Positions 1 to 14,220 of a stretch of DNA of 64,000 nt are shown here, piece by piece. The notes under the pieces are model-generated. The model saw nothing but the letters and a program-made list of their open reading frames with translations, was not told the origin of the DNA and searched no databases. The DNA comes from Monarcha castaneiventris obscurior (taxonomy: Eukaryota > Chordata > Aves > Passeriformes > Monarchidae). The position numbers and the translations under genes are program-made. Position 1 is the stretch's first letter. Each line of letters opens with the position of its first letter. The DNA is taken from the NCBI GenBank assembly GCA_026261815.1, contig JAMPIT010000890.1, positions 12,554,001-12,618,000 on the forward strand, read 5' to 3'.

Positions 1-3000
1 GTTATTACAGCAGGAAATTCTATAATCATCCTTCTATTTGTCTGTATATGCAGGGGAAAATAATATTCAAGAGATACACAGCATGCTATCTTGTGATTTT
101 GACATTACTTCCTTGTTATTAGTGCCATTTCATTTCTAAATTTGAGATCCTTCTTCAAAGACCTGCAATATTTTCATCAAACTTCAAAGAGTTTTACAGA
201 TATTAAATATCTGTAACAAATTTTTTAGCATACGCAGTAAGAGAAAGCTGCCATTTTCTGCCCATGCCGAAGCAGACATTTTGAATAAACTGATGCCAGA
301 ATAGCCTAGCTGTACACATCCCAATTACAAGGGAAAAAGAAAAACCCAAACAACTCAACAAAAAACTTTAGATGTTTGCAAGGTGGAGTAGAATACATGG
401 CTTGTGTCCACTTAGCCTGTGTCTTTCTGTGTACCTAGGTAAGATTTTCCTTTTAAGGAGAAGTAAGGGGGAAGTTACTTAACACTGCATATAAGTATTA
501 CTGCCAATATGTTCCTTTGTTATATGGACTTTACTTGCATGATTGACAACTTTGTAAACTACACATCCTGGCTTCTTCAGGCTTTTCATTCTTAAAGTAA
601 ATGTTAATTTGTATTTTTTTTCTTTATGCCAATGATATAACTCGTGTAATATTCCATGTATCTGGAAACATGTCCATCAATTTATGCCTTAAAAGTGAAA
701 TTGCTGGCACTTTTAGAGCAGAGTAGAAGTTTTTGGTAGGTTTTATGTGTGACGTTTTCAGGCACAGAGCTGGAGCATAATTTTCTGGATGTCTTAAATA
801 GGGATGTAATACAGAGCAAGGCAAGTTAGTCTTCTAAAAATAAAAGCCCAAATGTACATATTAAAATTTATTCTTGCTTTAGTGAGGTCTAAGCATTATA
901 ACAAGTGATGGATTTCTCCAGCTGCTGGAGTCTGTCTGCCACTACTCCCAGGTCTGTGCCCTGTGTTGCGTCTCAGGCACTTCTTACCTGTTGCATATGC
1001 TCACCACAGCAGCTCAGCCCAGCTCCTAATAGAAAGCATCTGGGTTTGGTTGTGTTCTTACACGCCTGACTCATTGTACTTGCTCACAGCAGCTAATCTG
1101 GACACCTTGTGCTCTGACCAGTGCTGCCTTTGTTGCTGGTAAAACAAAGAGGAAAAGCAGATAATGTGCCTATTCCTGAGCCAGGCACTGGCAGATGTTG
1201 CTGGAGACTTCTTTGCTCTTCCTTGGCTGGTGAGGACCTCCAAGGCTGTGTTCTCCTGCTTACCACGTACACGTGCCAGAACGATGGAAATCTGGGAAGT
1301 TACATGTTTATGTTGGGAGTTGTCTAACCACAAACACTTGAGCCTTCAGAAAGGCTGTCAGGAGCATTGTGTTTTCAGATTTCTGTGCCAGCAGAGTCTT
1401 CAAATCTCATATTATTGAGTAAACTTTATTAAGGCTTGGGGAACTATAGGCTAAAGAAGTGCCTGTGCCCACTATTGTATATTCCCAAAAAGTTCAAAAA
1501 GAGTATTCTCCGCTCCCTACACCCCTGCTCCTCAATAGCCTGAAATAAGGTGCTTGCCTAGGAAAGAAAATTTAAAGTGACAACTTATTTTTCATTTTTA
1601 TGGTTGACATGTGGAAGTTTCATTCTAACACTTAAAAAAATCATTGTTCTGAAGTCACAAAGGTATCCTTTCCAAAAATATCTCTTACTGACATTAATAC
1701 GTCTACCCACATTTTTGGAGTCTCAAGACACTTCTGTTATTTATTAATTAATGTTGTACTGGGATGCAATGCTTCTTCTGTATCTCCCTGGCTTTCCCCC
1801 CTCCCCAGATTCATGTAAATCTTGATGTTTTATAACTGGGGAGAATTAAATCTGCTATTGAAATGGGCTTCCATCCATCCCTAGGAGTGCCATAAAAGTT
1901 TAATGTCTTTGTTATTTAGTGTGCTGTATAAGTTAGGAATAATTTTCTGTTTTTCACAACACTGGACAATTTCTTTAGTTCTGTAAGATTCCTACTCCCT
2001 ACAGAGTTCTCATGTCCCCTAAATAAACTGATGCTGTCTTGTGGCTACAAAACTATTCTTCTGGAGACAGACAGTTTCAGAAAGTACACAGTGTGTGTGG
2101 TTAATATTCATGGCACATACTTCATTCATAATTTATCATTAACTTACTCATTTTAATTTCTTCCCAGCGGGTCTGTAACACACCAGTGTAATCCAGTTTC
2201 CTTTCCCTACAGCTCTGACCATCTGGAATACTCTTGCCACATGTCTTCACCTCAGCTACACTTTCCAATTTCTTAAAACTTGTAAATAAATAGTATCAGA
2301 TATAAAGTCCTAAAATTAGATAGAAAATAAAAATGGCTTAGATTTCAGAGTGAAGGGAACTCCTGAAGTTATCACTGAAATCCATAAGCCTGCCACAATG
2401 GCCAGTGTGAAGCACTCAGTGAAGTGAGCAATCAGTGAAGAAGGAAGCTGCAAATCTCGTGACCTGGAGTTACAAGCCCTAAACAAGGCTTGAGTTTATC
2501 CTTCTCTGTGTTTAACATTTCCATCAGTATGTTAGTGAGCTTTGAAACACATCATCCATTCACCCACGTTGAAAGCTCATTGTTGTGCTCTGTGGGGCAG
2601 CCTGGCAGCATGTTAGCAGGCATTCCTTTGGCTGCAACTAAACAAAAAAAATACATTCCAACCTGCTAGTGGGCATTTAGCACACAGGACCAGACTGTTG
2701 GGAACCAGGAATCCCTGAATGTCCAACACTGAGGAGGATATCTCATCTTCACTGCCAGCTGCTTCTCTTTATGGATATGTTTCTACCATGCTGCACCATT
2801 TGCAAATGTATGCTTCATCTGTGTTCTTATCCCTACTAGCTTGCACCTTATGAAGACCTTTCAGTGTTGCCTTGAACATTGAAGAAAACTTGGAGAAAAG
2901 TATTTAACTCTTATCTTGTTCATCTAGCTGAAATAATTCATGTTGGTACCAGTGTTTATCTTTACGGGACTACAACGTTCACTTGACTTCAGAGCATATT

Positions 3001-6000
3001 TTTTAGCACACCTTACTTGTTTTTTTCTGTCAGTAGGAATCATACCCTCTAGGGCACTGGACTTCTCCTCAGCTGGTAAACATTGGTCTGATGGTAATGT
3101 GGTAAAGACTTCAGTCTATTTTTCTGGCAAAAGGATTAGTCCTTGGATTTGGCAGTGGACCTAGAATTAAAAAAAGATTAGTCAGAAAGATGTTATGAAG
3201 GATAACCATATTTAGACTTTGGCTTAGCAAAGTCTGTGACAGGTGCTGTACTTTTTCACCATCTGTAAATCATATATGGTTAGGTAATTATGTGTTTTGA
3301 GGAACAGAGTCTTCCTCTAGACTATTTGACAATTAAATTTGGTTCCTCAAGGTCTTTATTGCTACAAATGCATAAATCCTTCTAGGAATTCATGCCACCA
3401 CACCTGTGCTTGTTCAAAACCCATCAAAGACTGTGTTCTTTTCCTGTGCAGCTCACCCTGCTTGGGTCTCCTCCCAGCTTTCATGTTGCATAGATGTATT
3501 CCAGGTCTTTCCTCCTCTGGTTTTCAGAACAAAAATTTCATGTTGCTGAAAGTGTTGTAGAGGACCTGAAGAGGCACAGTTACAGGGCTTCCTCAAGATG
3601 AAGTAAAAACTCATTTGGATACTTTTGGGAATTCTATTGTTATATGGGCCAGGAGATTTAATTCTTGAACTTCTGAAACATACCCTGGGCTCTCCTTCAA
3701 TAGCTAGTAACAGTATTCTTAACTTGTACCTCACTACTTTTTGTTTCCTCCGGCTGGCTATAATTTTGTCAGTACAGAATCTTTATTTTAGGGCTGGTTT
3801 TTGCACATGTGGAATTTTATTGGATGATGACACATTTGGGGCACACTTTGCAATGTTTCTGAATTTCTTGTAAAAATTGAGGTAAAATAGGAGTTTCTAT
3901 AAATGGGAAAAGGAGATTTTTGCTCTCCTACCTAATTGGAGGTAACAAAAAGGGGCTTTTAATTAAAAAATTGGCATGACTGTTTTCAAGTGTGCTGTAT
4001 TTCAGTACTAAGGCACTTAAGCATAAAATAGGACACTGCAAGTGTACAGAAGAAAACTGCTGGGAGCCTATTTGCAGAGGATATTTCAGCCAACATAGGC
4101 ATGGTAATGCTTCAGTGATGCCTGAATTATGGACCTTGGAGCAGCTGGTATTTTACAAGAACCTTCAGTACAAGTTTTGTTTCAAATTATTCTCAGTCAA
4201 ATTGAATAAGGAGATTGTCCCAGGGAGTGACCACACATTGTTGTGTGAAGACACCCAAATTATCTCATTTACTCAACGCTGCTTAGCTGGAACAGGGCCA
4301 GAGTACCCAGGGAGGAAGAGTATCAGAGTGGAGTTATGGAAACTTGTGTAGGACACAGCATTAAGAGGAGCAATCTAATGGTGTTGATGGTACACAAATA
4401 GAGGAGAAAACAGATGGCCTACAAATGCCAAGTTGTAGCCAGAGGAGGTCCTCAGAAAATGGTAAGAGCGGTTGGGACAGCATAAGGAAGAGCTATACTG
4501 GAGTTACACTTCTCAGGTTTCAGCCTGAGAGTAATGACTACATGTTCCCTTAGTCTGCAGAGGAAAGCACGACCTTTTGCAAGGGGGATCAGGACTGTTT
4601 TTTAGAGGGAGAGCTGGGGATGCAGCTGGAAAAGGAAGTACGATGGTTACTGGCTGCTCATCACATCCTTCCTCCCAGAGGTTTTCACTTTTTCACAGCT
4701 GCCAGCTAAGTTGGTCATGTGGATGACCCCACACCTGGTTAAGCAAAAAGGATCTAGGCTAGGTTAATTAGTTCAAATTGTATGTCTTTGGTAATCTGTC
4801 TCATGTTGATTGGAAGTAGCTGGAGAATTCTCCTACAGGCTGACCAGTGGGAGGATAACTTCTAGCAGCAGCAGACTGTAGGAGACTGCAAACTCTGCAG
4901 GTGCAGAGCTACTAAGAAAACTCAAGCGATTTGATGGACCAAAACTGCATCCACATTTATAGACAAAGTAAAGGAGATAGGTAAGGAGTTACTAAGGCAG
5001 TCAGGAGGGGGGTGGGTAAGAAAATGGTCATTATGGGAGGAAAATAGAGATTAAAAGTGGGGAAAATAACACATATTATGTCAGTGCAAGATTTTGATGT
5101 GTCCCCTGCAGGGAAGCTCTTGAGCCTATGAGAATTGTGGCTCTCTTGTTACTTACTGTAGATGTATATATATGTTTATTTTTTTAAACTTGGTATGCTA
5201 ATGTCTATATTCACATAAAAACTGGAAACATTTAGAGACTTATTTGGAAATGCAATAAGATTTCACTCCTGTCATCAACTGGAAACTCAACTTTCAGACT
5301 GAATTCTCAGCATTTGACTGTGGTTAGAAGTTACATTACTGTCTACCTGGTCTCCTTGCTGGTTGTGGGAAGCTCTTTCTCATTCTTAGCCTGTCCTGCA
5401 AAGCCATCCCAGGTTCTGAAAAAGCTTGCAAAGTAATCTGTCACCTACCTAGTCATGGCTGTTCAAGTGCTAATTATCTTCCAAATGTAGTGAGTTAGAA
5501 GACAGGAGAACCAGCACTGCTTTGCTCCATTGTGCACACCTTGGTGGGTTTGAATCATCATCGTGCATTGCAGAGAACTGAATGAACCTTTTCTTTTCTC
5601 TAAAGTTAAGAATCTTTTGCAAACTTTTAATCATTTATACTCTGTGATTTCCCCCCTCCAAAAAACTTATGGATAATTGTGACCTACTGTATTTATTCAC
5701 ATTGGACCTTTTTACAAGAAAAGCTATTAAGAGGAAGGACTCAAACTCAGTCCAATTTACCATGTATCCGGAGGCTTAACCAAAGCTATTATTACATGAA
5801 AGAATGGAGGAAATTAAGAACAGAGCCTTCAGAATACCAAATGCCAGTACAATTTTTTTTTCTCCATTTTCTTTCTGTCTAATTTACTCTGTCAGGAATT
5901 TGAAAACAATTAGGCACTAAAAAGAAAAAAAGGGGTGAAATACTCTTACCAAACTCTTGTGTGCATGCCAAATACTTCCATACTGCATTGCAGGCCTCTT

Positions 6001-7319
6001 CTGAACTGAAAAATAAAAATCATCAAAAAATGGTTAACATGAACTCTAGTGGTGCTTCTGGAGAAATACTGTCCTCGGTTACCTAAAAGTGTGATGAGAG
6101 TCTCAAAGATAACAGCAGAGAGGGCTATAAAGGCTAAGGAAGAATCTCATTTAGATGACATTACTCAGAAGAATGTGATTTTTGAAAAGAAATATTTGTT
6201 TGGGTGACTTTTTCCAAAGGCAAAAAGGGGTGATAAATGTTTTTTGAGACCTAGGATATTTTCTTTTGTAAGATAATCAAGAGTAAGTGAAATTAGATGG
6301 AAATGATAGTATCTTGAGAGCAGGTGACCTCTTTGTTACTAATAACCTGGTTTATTGGATAGTGATGTTGTGACTTTGCTTCGGCCCCCATCCCATTTTT
6401 TGCAGACCATGCCTTATACTATCTCAACATCTGCACCTACTTTGATCATAGCAGAAAGATTGTGGATTTAATTTAATTTGATGTAATGGTAATTGTAGAG
6501 AATTTCTGCATGGATAATGATGAGCGCTGATAAAACAGACTGCATGCTCTCCAAGAGTTAAAAAGATGTAGTCTGTTTGAATGTCTCTGCTTTTAAGCTC
6601 GATGAAGTATGTGAAAAATCTTATTTCCAGTAAGATTTTAATTACATCATGGAAATCTGCCTCTTTCTATGAAGTTCCAGCTGGATATGGAAAAGCAAAA
6701 GAGCCTGGGAGCTGCCAATATGGTCCTGACTGTGCTGTTAGGAGGCAGTGTGTTTAAACTCTCATATAACCTTGTGTTTATTCCTTTACTGCAAGCGCAA
6801 CCAGTATTTCTGCAAAGACAGATATGCCCCTCTTCTAAATACGTCACAGTGGCCTTTGATGTGACAGAATGCTTCCTACATGAAATCTTTTTCTGTTGCT
6901 GTTTTTTGGAGTGCTTTTGTGAGTATGTGGCCTTTGGGGCAAAAGGAAATGAAAAAAGTTCACCTGTCAACAAAACTTCTCTTTTTCTCTCTACATTAAC
7001 TAAGCATATCAAGTACACTTGACGCAACTATGATGCTTTATTTTTTTGTGGCTTCGACACTTTGGTTCTTTGGCCTTTGGCTGTTAATTAGGAATATTTT
7101 TAGTCTTCTCTTTTGGCTGGGCCCAGCCTGCTTTTGTCAGACATAGTGGGTTGCAGGTTTCCTGCGAAGAATTCTAGGAAAAATAGGAAAGACTACACAT
7201 TGCCTCAGCTGGCAATGTAACAAGAGAAAACACAATGTCTTGGTAAGGCTTACTACAGTGCCACTGTGTGCTGAGGACTGTCATTTTTCTCTCCCTGGAA
7301 GACTTTTTCTACATCTATG
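1..7319. other. Unique AT-rich non-coding sequence, no gene recognised
   Basis: I see no interspersed repeat, exon with convincing splice sites, or RNA gene in this stretch. The longest open frames are 119 codons at 3992-4351 (plus) and an overlapping antisense pair of 126 and 117 codons at 6647-7027. None shows a family motif, and such lengths are expected by chance. Short A and T runs are frequent. Confidence 0.6.
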
Positions 7320-7320
7320 C

Positions 7321-7342
7321 TTTTTTTTTTTTTTTTTTTTTT
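7321..7342. repeat. Poly-T tract (T22) followed by a short GT run
   Basis: Twenty-two consecutive T are followed by GTATGTGTGTGTC. It is a simple repeat. It could be the relic of a poly-A tail from a minus-strand retrocopy, but I see no recognisable retrocopy body or target-site duplication beside it. Confidence 0.9.
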
Positions 7343-8812
7343 GTATGTGTGTGTCAGGAGAGACTGTAAGTCTTCCTTATAAAGGCAAATGAGCATTTTA
7401 AGGCTCATTTCTACAAACACTTATTTTTAAGTTGCCAATTGACAGGATGCTCTGGATAGATGATGCACTACAAAATGAACCTGAGACCCACGTCACCACG
7501 AGGGTCACCATGTGCACCCAGTCTCTTTGCTGGGTTAGCTGTCTCTCTTTTAACAAAAGTCTTTATATCTGAGCATGGTGGCATCCTGGTGGTGATGCCT
7601 AATGGCATGCCAAGGTGGTGAAGTTTGCCTCTTCAGAGAATAGAATGAATGCTTTCCTCCTAATTTTAAGGACAGCTTAGCAAAGAGGTGAAAGCTGGGA
7701 TAGGAGATACAAGTGAAAAGCAGGTTGTTTGAATTTTGACAAAATCGTGGCAATCTCCACAATTTTTCTTTTTTTTTTTCAGTTTTCAAATTTTGTAGAT
7801 TTTTTGTATTAGGGTTAGAGTTATATAAGAAAAGAAAAGCCAGGAATTTGGGAGAGTTGAAGGGAAGTTCTCAGTTCTAAACATTTGTTCGCTAGTTAAG
7901 ACCTGCTGGGAAAAGCTCTCCAACTAATTAAACAGATAAGAAATGCTCCTCAGCAAATAAGAGATAAGCCATTTGCATATGTTTGACTTGTAAATTTACT
8001 TCAGGCTTGTGATTACAGCAAGGCTTTAGATCTTCAAAACAACAGGCCATCACTTCTTACACTTGCCTTGGGTCCGCTTGCTTCTACTGTAGAGCCCTGA
8101 ATAAAACTCGGCCAAGAATGGATTCATACTGGCAGAATGTAGTCTTTGAAAAGAGAATTCAAATCCAAAACCAAACATAATTGTTCTGCTCAGGGTGTAT
8201 GGGCAGATACTGTTTAAATACATTGCCTCAAAGTTATTATCTACAGCTGCATCGCCTCCTTGAATAGCAGAAAAAAGAGTAAAAGTTTAACATCTTATGA
8301 GCAAATACCTTTTAAACAGATGAAACTAGAATAAAACAGATTTAAACAGATCTTACTAGTGCAAGACCTTTGACAGTAACCAGTTTTCTGTTTTGGTAGA
8401 ACTTTTGCTTTGGCTTAGTAAATAAATATTTAAAACAATATTTGTATGTCTTGTTCCTGCCTGACATATAGAGTGCAAGTGCATTATTTGCATGAGAATG
8501 TTTGCGTAAAAGAATAAATGCTAATATGGGTGTTTAGATGTTAACAATCTTCATCTAAGTGTGAATAATAAAAGAAAAACTCTGAAAATTCTTAATTGAC
8601 TGCTAATTTGTGCATTTTTCATTTAATGTCCAGTATCTGTTTTAGTGACCAGTTTATAACTCTTTATTAACCCAAAATGTTGAACTGAGAGCATTGCTGA
8701 CTCAAAAGCAGAGCCTCCGTACAGAATTTCCCACTCTCCTCCTTTCCATTTGTGCAGATGGGGAGTGCCTTTTGAAATTTAAACTGTAGGTTTTAGTAGC
8801 CTCTGTGTATAT

Positions 8813-8854
8813 CAGGTTGATCTGTTTTTTAACACAGGTTGATCTGTTTTTTAA
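8813..8854. repeat. Tandem duplication, 20-bp unit
   Basis: The unit CAGGTTGATCTGTTTTTTAA occurs at 8813-8832 and again at 8835-8854, identical and 22 bp apart. This is most simply a replication-slippage duplication in unique sequence. Confidence 0.9.
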
Positions 8855-11808
8855 AAGAGGAAGAGAAATGGTTAAAAATGCAATAGGCCCAAGAATTAAC
8901 AAAGCCTGTTATGGAGCCATAGTGCTTCTTAGCTGATGAAATTGGTCATTACTCTTTTTCAGCTCTTAAACTGCCTGTGTTTTGTGGAAAGAAAAAAACC
9001 CATGACTTCTCAAGCATTTGCACATCTGCCTAATACATGAATGATCAAAATATACTGCTGAATTTGCAGCCCACCTCCAGCGTCTGTCTCAAAACTTCCA
9101 AAGAAAAAGCGCAGACAATGTTATCCCCAAACAGTTGCTATTTTTATGGTCTATAATGCTCCAGATTAAGATGATTTAAGATTCTTGGAAAAAGTTTTTA
9201 ATTGTTGTGGCTTCTACAATAATGATATTTATTGCATGAATTCCTAGATTCGACTCTTAAAAGCTTTTAGAACCTTGCCAGATCACCATGGAAAAAAAGA
9301 AAAAGCTTTCTAACCATCTAACTACATCAGTGACAACTGACAACTATGGGTCAAAGAATAGAGGGACACCTGGGATCAATTATTAATGTCTGAATTTGAT
9401 TTTAATCATCTTTGCATGTTAGTGTGGACTAATTTCTTTGTCTTCTGAAAGATGTTTTCATTGGCTGCTAAACAACACTGTTCTGATTTATGAAAGGTCC
9501 TAAGAAATTGCTGCAAAGAGGTTGCAAGATGTTTCTGCAGCTAATTGAGTCGAAAATTATTTTCCTTCCTCAAGGTATATCTGGGAAAGGTGTGCGACAT
9601 TTCAGCTTTAAAAAACATATGAATATACTGTGTCCAGTAGTGTGCCTTGTGAATGTGTCCCTGTTTCTCACTTGGCATACCCAGTTTAGATGGCTTAACT
9701 GTGTACATGATGTTATGTGAATTGCTATGTGAGCCCAATAAAGGGGTAAAAAGGGATAAAGCAGAACTCGCAAGGGCCAGACGTCTTCCTGAGTGGTTGT
9801 GTATAGAACTACATTCAACAGGCATAATTTTGCTCAGTATTATCACCAGTATTTTTTCAAAATAGCCTAAGGAGACCAAATAGTGTATGCTAATGTGGAT
9901 GAATTTTGGGGAATTTTCCTTTAAATTCACTCTGATGTGTACGTCTCAAGAACATGTATGTGTGTGTTCCAACCTGTAGGGAGGAAAATATGTTTTCTCT
10001 AGAATTCTCGTAAGTAGCAAAAATTTTTGGTTTCCTCCCTACTCTGCATGATGGATAACTCTTGCACATTTTGCTCCTTTCTCTAAAGACCCTCCATTTC
10101 CATCAATATATTTACTCAGTAAAAACAAACCAGGGGAACCCAGGAGAGTGAACTGCATGATTAACTTCTGCCCTTTTTTTCTGAGTTGACATGGTTTAAT
10201 AATGAAGTACTATAAATTTGTTCTCATTAACTCAGTTTCACTTTTGCTTTGTTCACATACACAGAAGAAGCAAATGTAGATAGAGGCTTTATAAATTTTT
10301 ACAATGGTCTGAAATACTCACAGTCTGATTGCAAAGGACCCTAATCACTATCTAAAATACCCATCCTGTTCCACAAACCAGTACATATATAAATAACTTT
10401 CTTTTTATGTTAGTAAGTGCTCAGCAGCTACTACTAAATTATTTGTCATGTAGGTTTTTTGTTTCCTTTAAAAAATATTTGCTGGCTCAAGTAAATTAGG
10501 AATGAGTTGAATTTCTTCACTGTATTATCTTAAAATATTTCCTTAAGAGCTTTCATATAGGAATATATGAACGGTTTCAAATTTTCCTTTAGCAATTTTC
10601 TAAAACATATTGTTTATTTTCCTCAGCAGGCAAAGTACCTTGCACCAAAGTAAAGGGTAAGGCATTGGCATGATACTGTATTTTTCAAAAATAGAATAGT
10701 TGTGCCAAGTGTAAGAAGGAGAGACAGAAACCTCCTCAATCTCAATTCACCAACTGGAAAATAAACTGTTTCTGAGCAGCTCTGATGGAGAAACAATCCT
10801 TAAAAATGGAAAATAGTCTTTGTTCTTTTATTGCATTTAGTTTACAAGATGAACAAGAACCAACAGGGCAAATAGCAACTCTTAAGCGATTCCATTTGCT
10901 TTATGTTTATAGTTCCACAAAAAAATACAAATCCCTTCCTTTGGGAGGATTTATATAACCTCTTACTATCCCTAGAGCAGCTATATTATACAGGATCTTA
11001 CCCTTTCTTGGCAAAATTTGCTGTGACTTAGTCCAACAATAAAACAAAAGGTAAAAGAAAAATGAGCAATTTCTAGAGAATTTGATTCTCAGTTAATAAA
11101 GTCTTATTCTAAAAACCTTCTCCAAAGTTTAGAACTCCTACTCCAAAATCGTAACTAAAAGTCATGTTAGATATCAGTTTCCACTGTTGATCCGTATTTT
11201 CCATTTACAACAAAATTACTTATTAATTCAGGTTTTTATTCTTAAATTATACATTATATTATTATTATTCATACAATGGCATTAATTCCACTATTTTGAG
11301 ACTTTTTAATTGGCAGCACCCGATGTGTAGTGTAAAATCTTGGCAAACCTTCTTTGACTTACTGAGCAGGGTCTCAGTTTTGAGGTGCTAGGCCTGGCCA
11401 GATTCTCTTGCTGAAACAACTTCACAGGTGCTGTGTGGGATGACTGCCCACCCTGCCTGAAGGAGACTTGGAGGACGGAAAGCCTCAGCCCCAAGCAAAG
11501 TAAAGGTGATGCAAAAAAGCCATGGGTAGGGGGTGTGGCTGACCTCTCCCTTTCAGGCTGTGACATTTGTATGGATGTGCAGCCTCGAGGAATTCGTGGA
11601 GCCCTTTCTGCTGTAGCTCATTGTGTTGGAAACAGCACTATTTCTTTAGCATTGATTACAGCTGAAGCTGGCCAGGAGGCCGGTGGTTTTCCTTAGGTGC
11701 AGATCTTATAGGTGTGATCCATCTGTGTGATACCTTAAGACAAGATAACTCCGTGTAGAACACAGCCATAAACCTCTCCCAATATGAGCGGGCAGCAGTA
11801 TAGTTTAT

Positions 11809-11832
11809 GAGCACCATATGTTAATGGTGCTC
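11809..11832. repeat. Perfect inverted repeat, 9-bp arms, 6-nt loop
   Basis: GAGCACCAT (11809-11817) is matched by ATGGTGCTC (11824-11832) around the loop ATGTTA. CpG dinucleotides follow just downstream (near 11,833-11,848), which is unusual for the neighbourhood. No RNA family is recognised. Confidence 0.8.
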
Positions 11833-14118
11833 CGTGATATGCGTCATCGGCCTGGGGTTGGAGTGCTGTGTGAGTTGGTGCTCTGTATCGATTTGAAATC
11901 CATCACCTTTGAAACATCCCTGAGGCTGTAAGGCTGAAAAAAAGGTGATGTCAATGGTTTTACTCCTGTTCTTTGTACTGATGTCTATTAAATGCTCTGA
12001 CTCTTCCAAAACACTCTTGCTCCCTCTTCAAGGAAGAAATACCCTGAATTCGATGAACCAGTGAGCATGTTACTGTTAGGAAATGGTTGCATCCCAGTTA
12101 CACAACAGGTTCCTTGAATTCCCACAAATTTGTCACATTCAAGATCTTGTACTAGGCAAAAAGAACTCACCCTCTATTCAAACACATGAATTTTCATTAG
12201 TATAATTAAAATCTTAATTGTACAGTCAAAGGGTTCTTACTTTTCCAGTTACAATAATAGTGACACTTATACTTGAAAGCAAATGCAGACAAAATGAGGC
12301 ATATGCACATTTTTCTAGTATGTATAGAATCATATAAGTTCTACGTACATCTTTTTCTTAACCTATAATTTCCACTGGCACTCTGAGTCTGGAGGTCAAT
12401 GTGTTCAATCTTGGCATAAGGGGAAGTTTCTGGTGAGCTGCCTGCATCCTGAGTATTACAGATACATCCTTGGGAGAAATCTTTCCCTTTTGCTTTAGGA
12501 TCTGCTTACAGGCATTTTTGCATGGTCTGCACCTATTTCATTCATGACTGGTTTGTAGCTCCACATTGCATTTGAATTTACTCTATATGGTGTTTTTGAC
12601 ATATGTTTGACACTTGTTCTTTGCTCTCTTGGTTACCCCTGGCTAGTTTCACCCAGCTCCCAAGGACTTATCCCTCTCCTGGCTGATCACTGACCACTGG
12701 TTGCCAGTAGCTTATAGCCCTGGTACCTCCAGGGTCATCCTGAGTCCATTCCAACAAGGTTAAGCTTCTGTCCTATGCCCCCCATGTTGCTTTTTGGTTT
12801 AGAATCCCAAGCACTACTTGTTATTGCCAATTACTACCTGGAAGTGAGCCTCATGCCATGCAGCTGAGCAAAGCCAAGCTGAGGGCTAAAGGTAAAGCCA
12901 AAGTCACCTAAGAGTTGATAGATAATTGCAACTAAACAAGCTCAAGCACAACTCCAGACAAGCCCAGACTGACACCTACTGAGACTTCCACCACAACATA
13001 GTGCAAAACCAAGGATAACACGTGGCTGGTTACAGGCAATGCCAACACTGTATTTACTGCCCATTTTAAAGGCCTACAACAGAGAGCTGAAACATGACAG
13101 AAGCTGTGGTGTTGGGGATTACTGAGGAAGAAGTGTGTAGCTGGTTCAACATGTGAGGGGTGAGCATGGCATGAGGAAAGAAATGTGGCATTGGCCTCAG
13201 TTTGCTTACGTGTATCTTCAGATGTGAAAGCGTAAGGATGTGAGGGACATCTCAGTGCAGAAGATTTTCTGGTATGAAAAGTTTTAGAAAACACAGCGTT
13301 TTGTGTGTGTCAGTTACAGGGCTGTGGTTTAGCATTATATAGACCAAATACTAATGAACAGCCATTTTCAGAAGTTTTTCAAGACTGTCTTCAGCATGCC
13401 TTGCTGCCACCCAGTGCTTCTTGGAGTGCCTTCTCTTTGTGTTTTCTGTAGAAGACAATAGCAGGTCTGTGGTCTGCTGAGATCTCCTCCCATCTGGAGG
13501 ATGAGAGTGGTCCCCCCGAGTCCTGTTCCACTAATTAGACCCAAAAGTGTGCTTTGCTTAAGTGAAATACTTTAGTCAAAGGGATCACCAAGGAAAAAGT
13601 GAGGCTTTTAAAAGCACTGCAGCATTATTGATTTTTTTTTTTCATTTTATTATATTTTGAACAAAATACTGATTTCATGGAAAATTTGATTAATATTTAT
13701 AGCAAAACTTCTCCTTCAAGTAGCTTGCCCACCATCTCTTTTGAGGAGAAAAATCTGAAAATTAGCTGACCATGTTGGTTAGGGAAATCTCTTCAGCAAT
13801 GTTTCCACTGGTTTAATCAATCTGGTTTCCAGCACAGCTTCAGCCAGAATGTGGTTAGCCTGCAGTTATTGAAGCTGCTGTTTGAGAACAGCAATAGGAA
13901 AGGATTTTTAGTATTTTGAAGACCAATCTGATAGTTTGGAGACCAGGCTAAAAGTCCCTGTTCTGCTGCAGTTTTCCAAAGTGCCTCATCTCCCTAGCTA
14001 AAATGTGAGCAACAGTACTTTTTGTTTTTAACAACCAATATTTTGGGAGTAAAAATAAAGTTGTTAAATATGCTGAAAATTTCAATGGGAGAAGAAATTA
14101 TAAAATATATTTGATTGG

Positions 14119-14220
14119 AATTTTTTATTATTGTTTTTTTTATTTTCTGGGAAAAAATCCCACCCAATTTTTTATTAACTTAGCAGTCTTTGTTTTTTTT
14201 TCTTTTTTTCCTCTCCCTCA
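14119..14220. repeat. T-rich low-complexity tract
   Basis: Several T6-T9 runs are separated by short interruptions over about 100 bp. This is simple sequence with no coding potential. Confidence 0.8.

Noticed and set aside
3992..4351. 119-codon plus-strand frame
   Set aside because: Cysteine-containing but with no spaced Cys/His pattern or other domain signature; judged chance.
6647..7027. Overlapping 126-codon (minus) and 117-codon (plus) frames
   Set aside because: Sense-antisense overlap with no motif on either strand; typical of a locally stop-poor stretch.
7808..7818. TTAGGGTTAG, telomere-like
   Set aside because: Only a single and a half unit; not an interstitial telomeric array.
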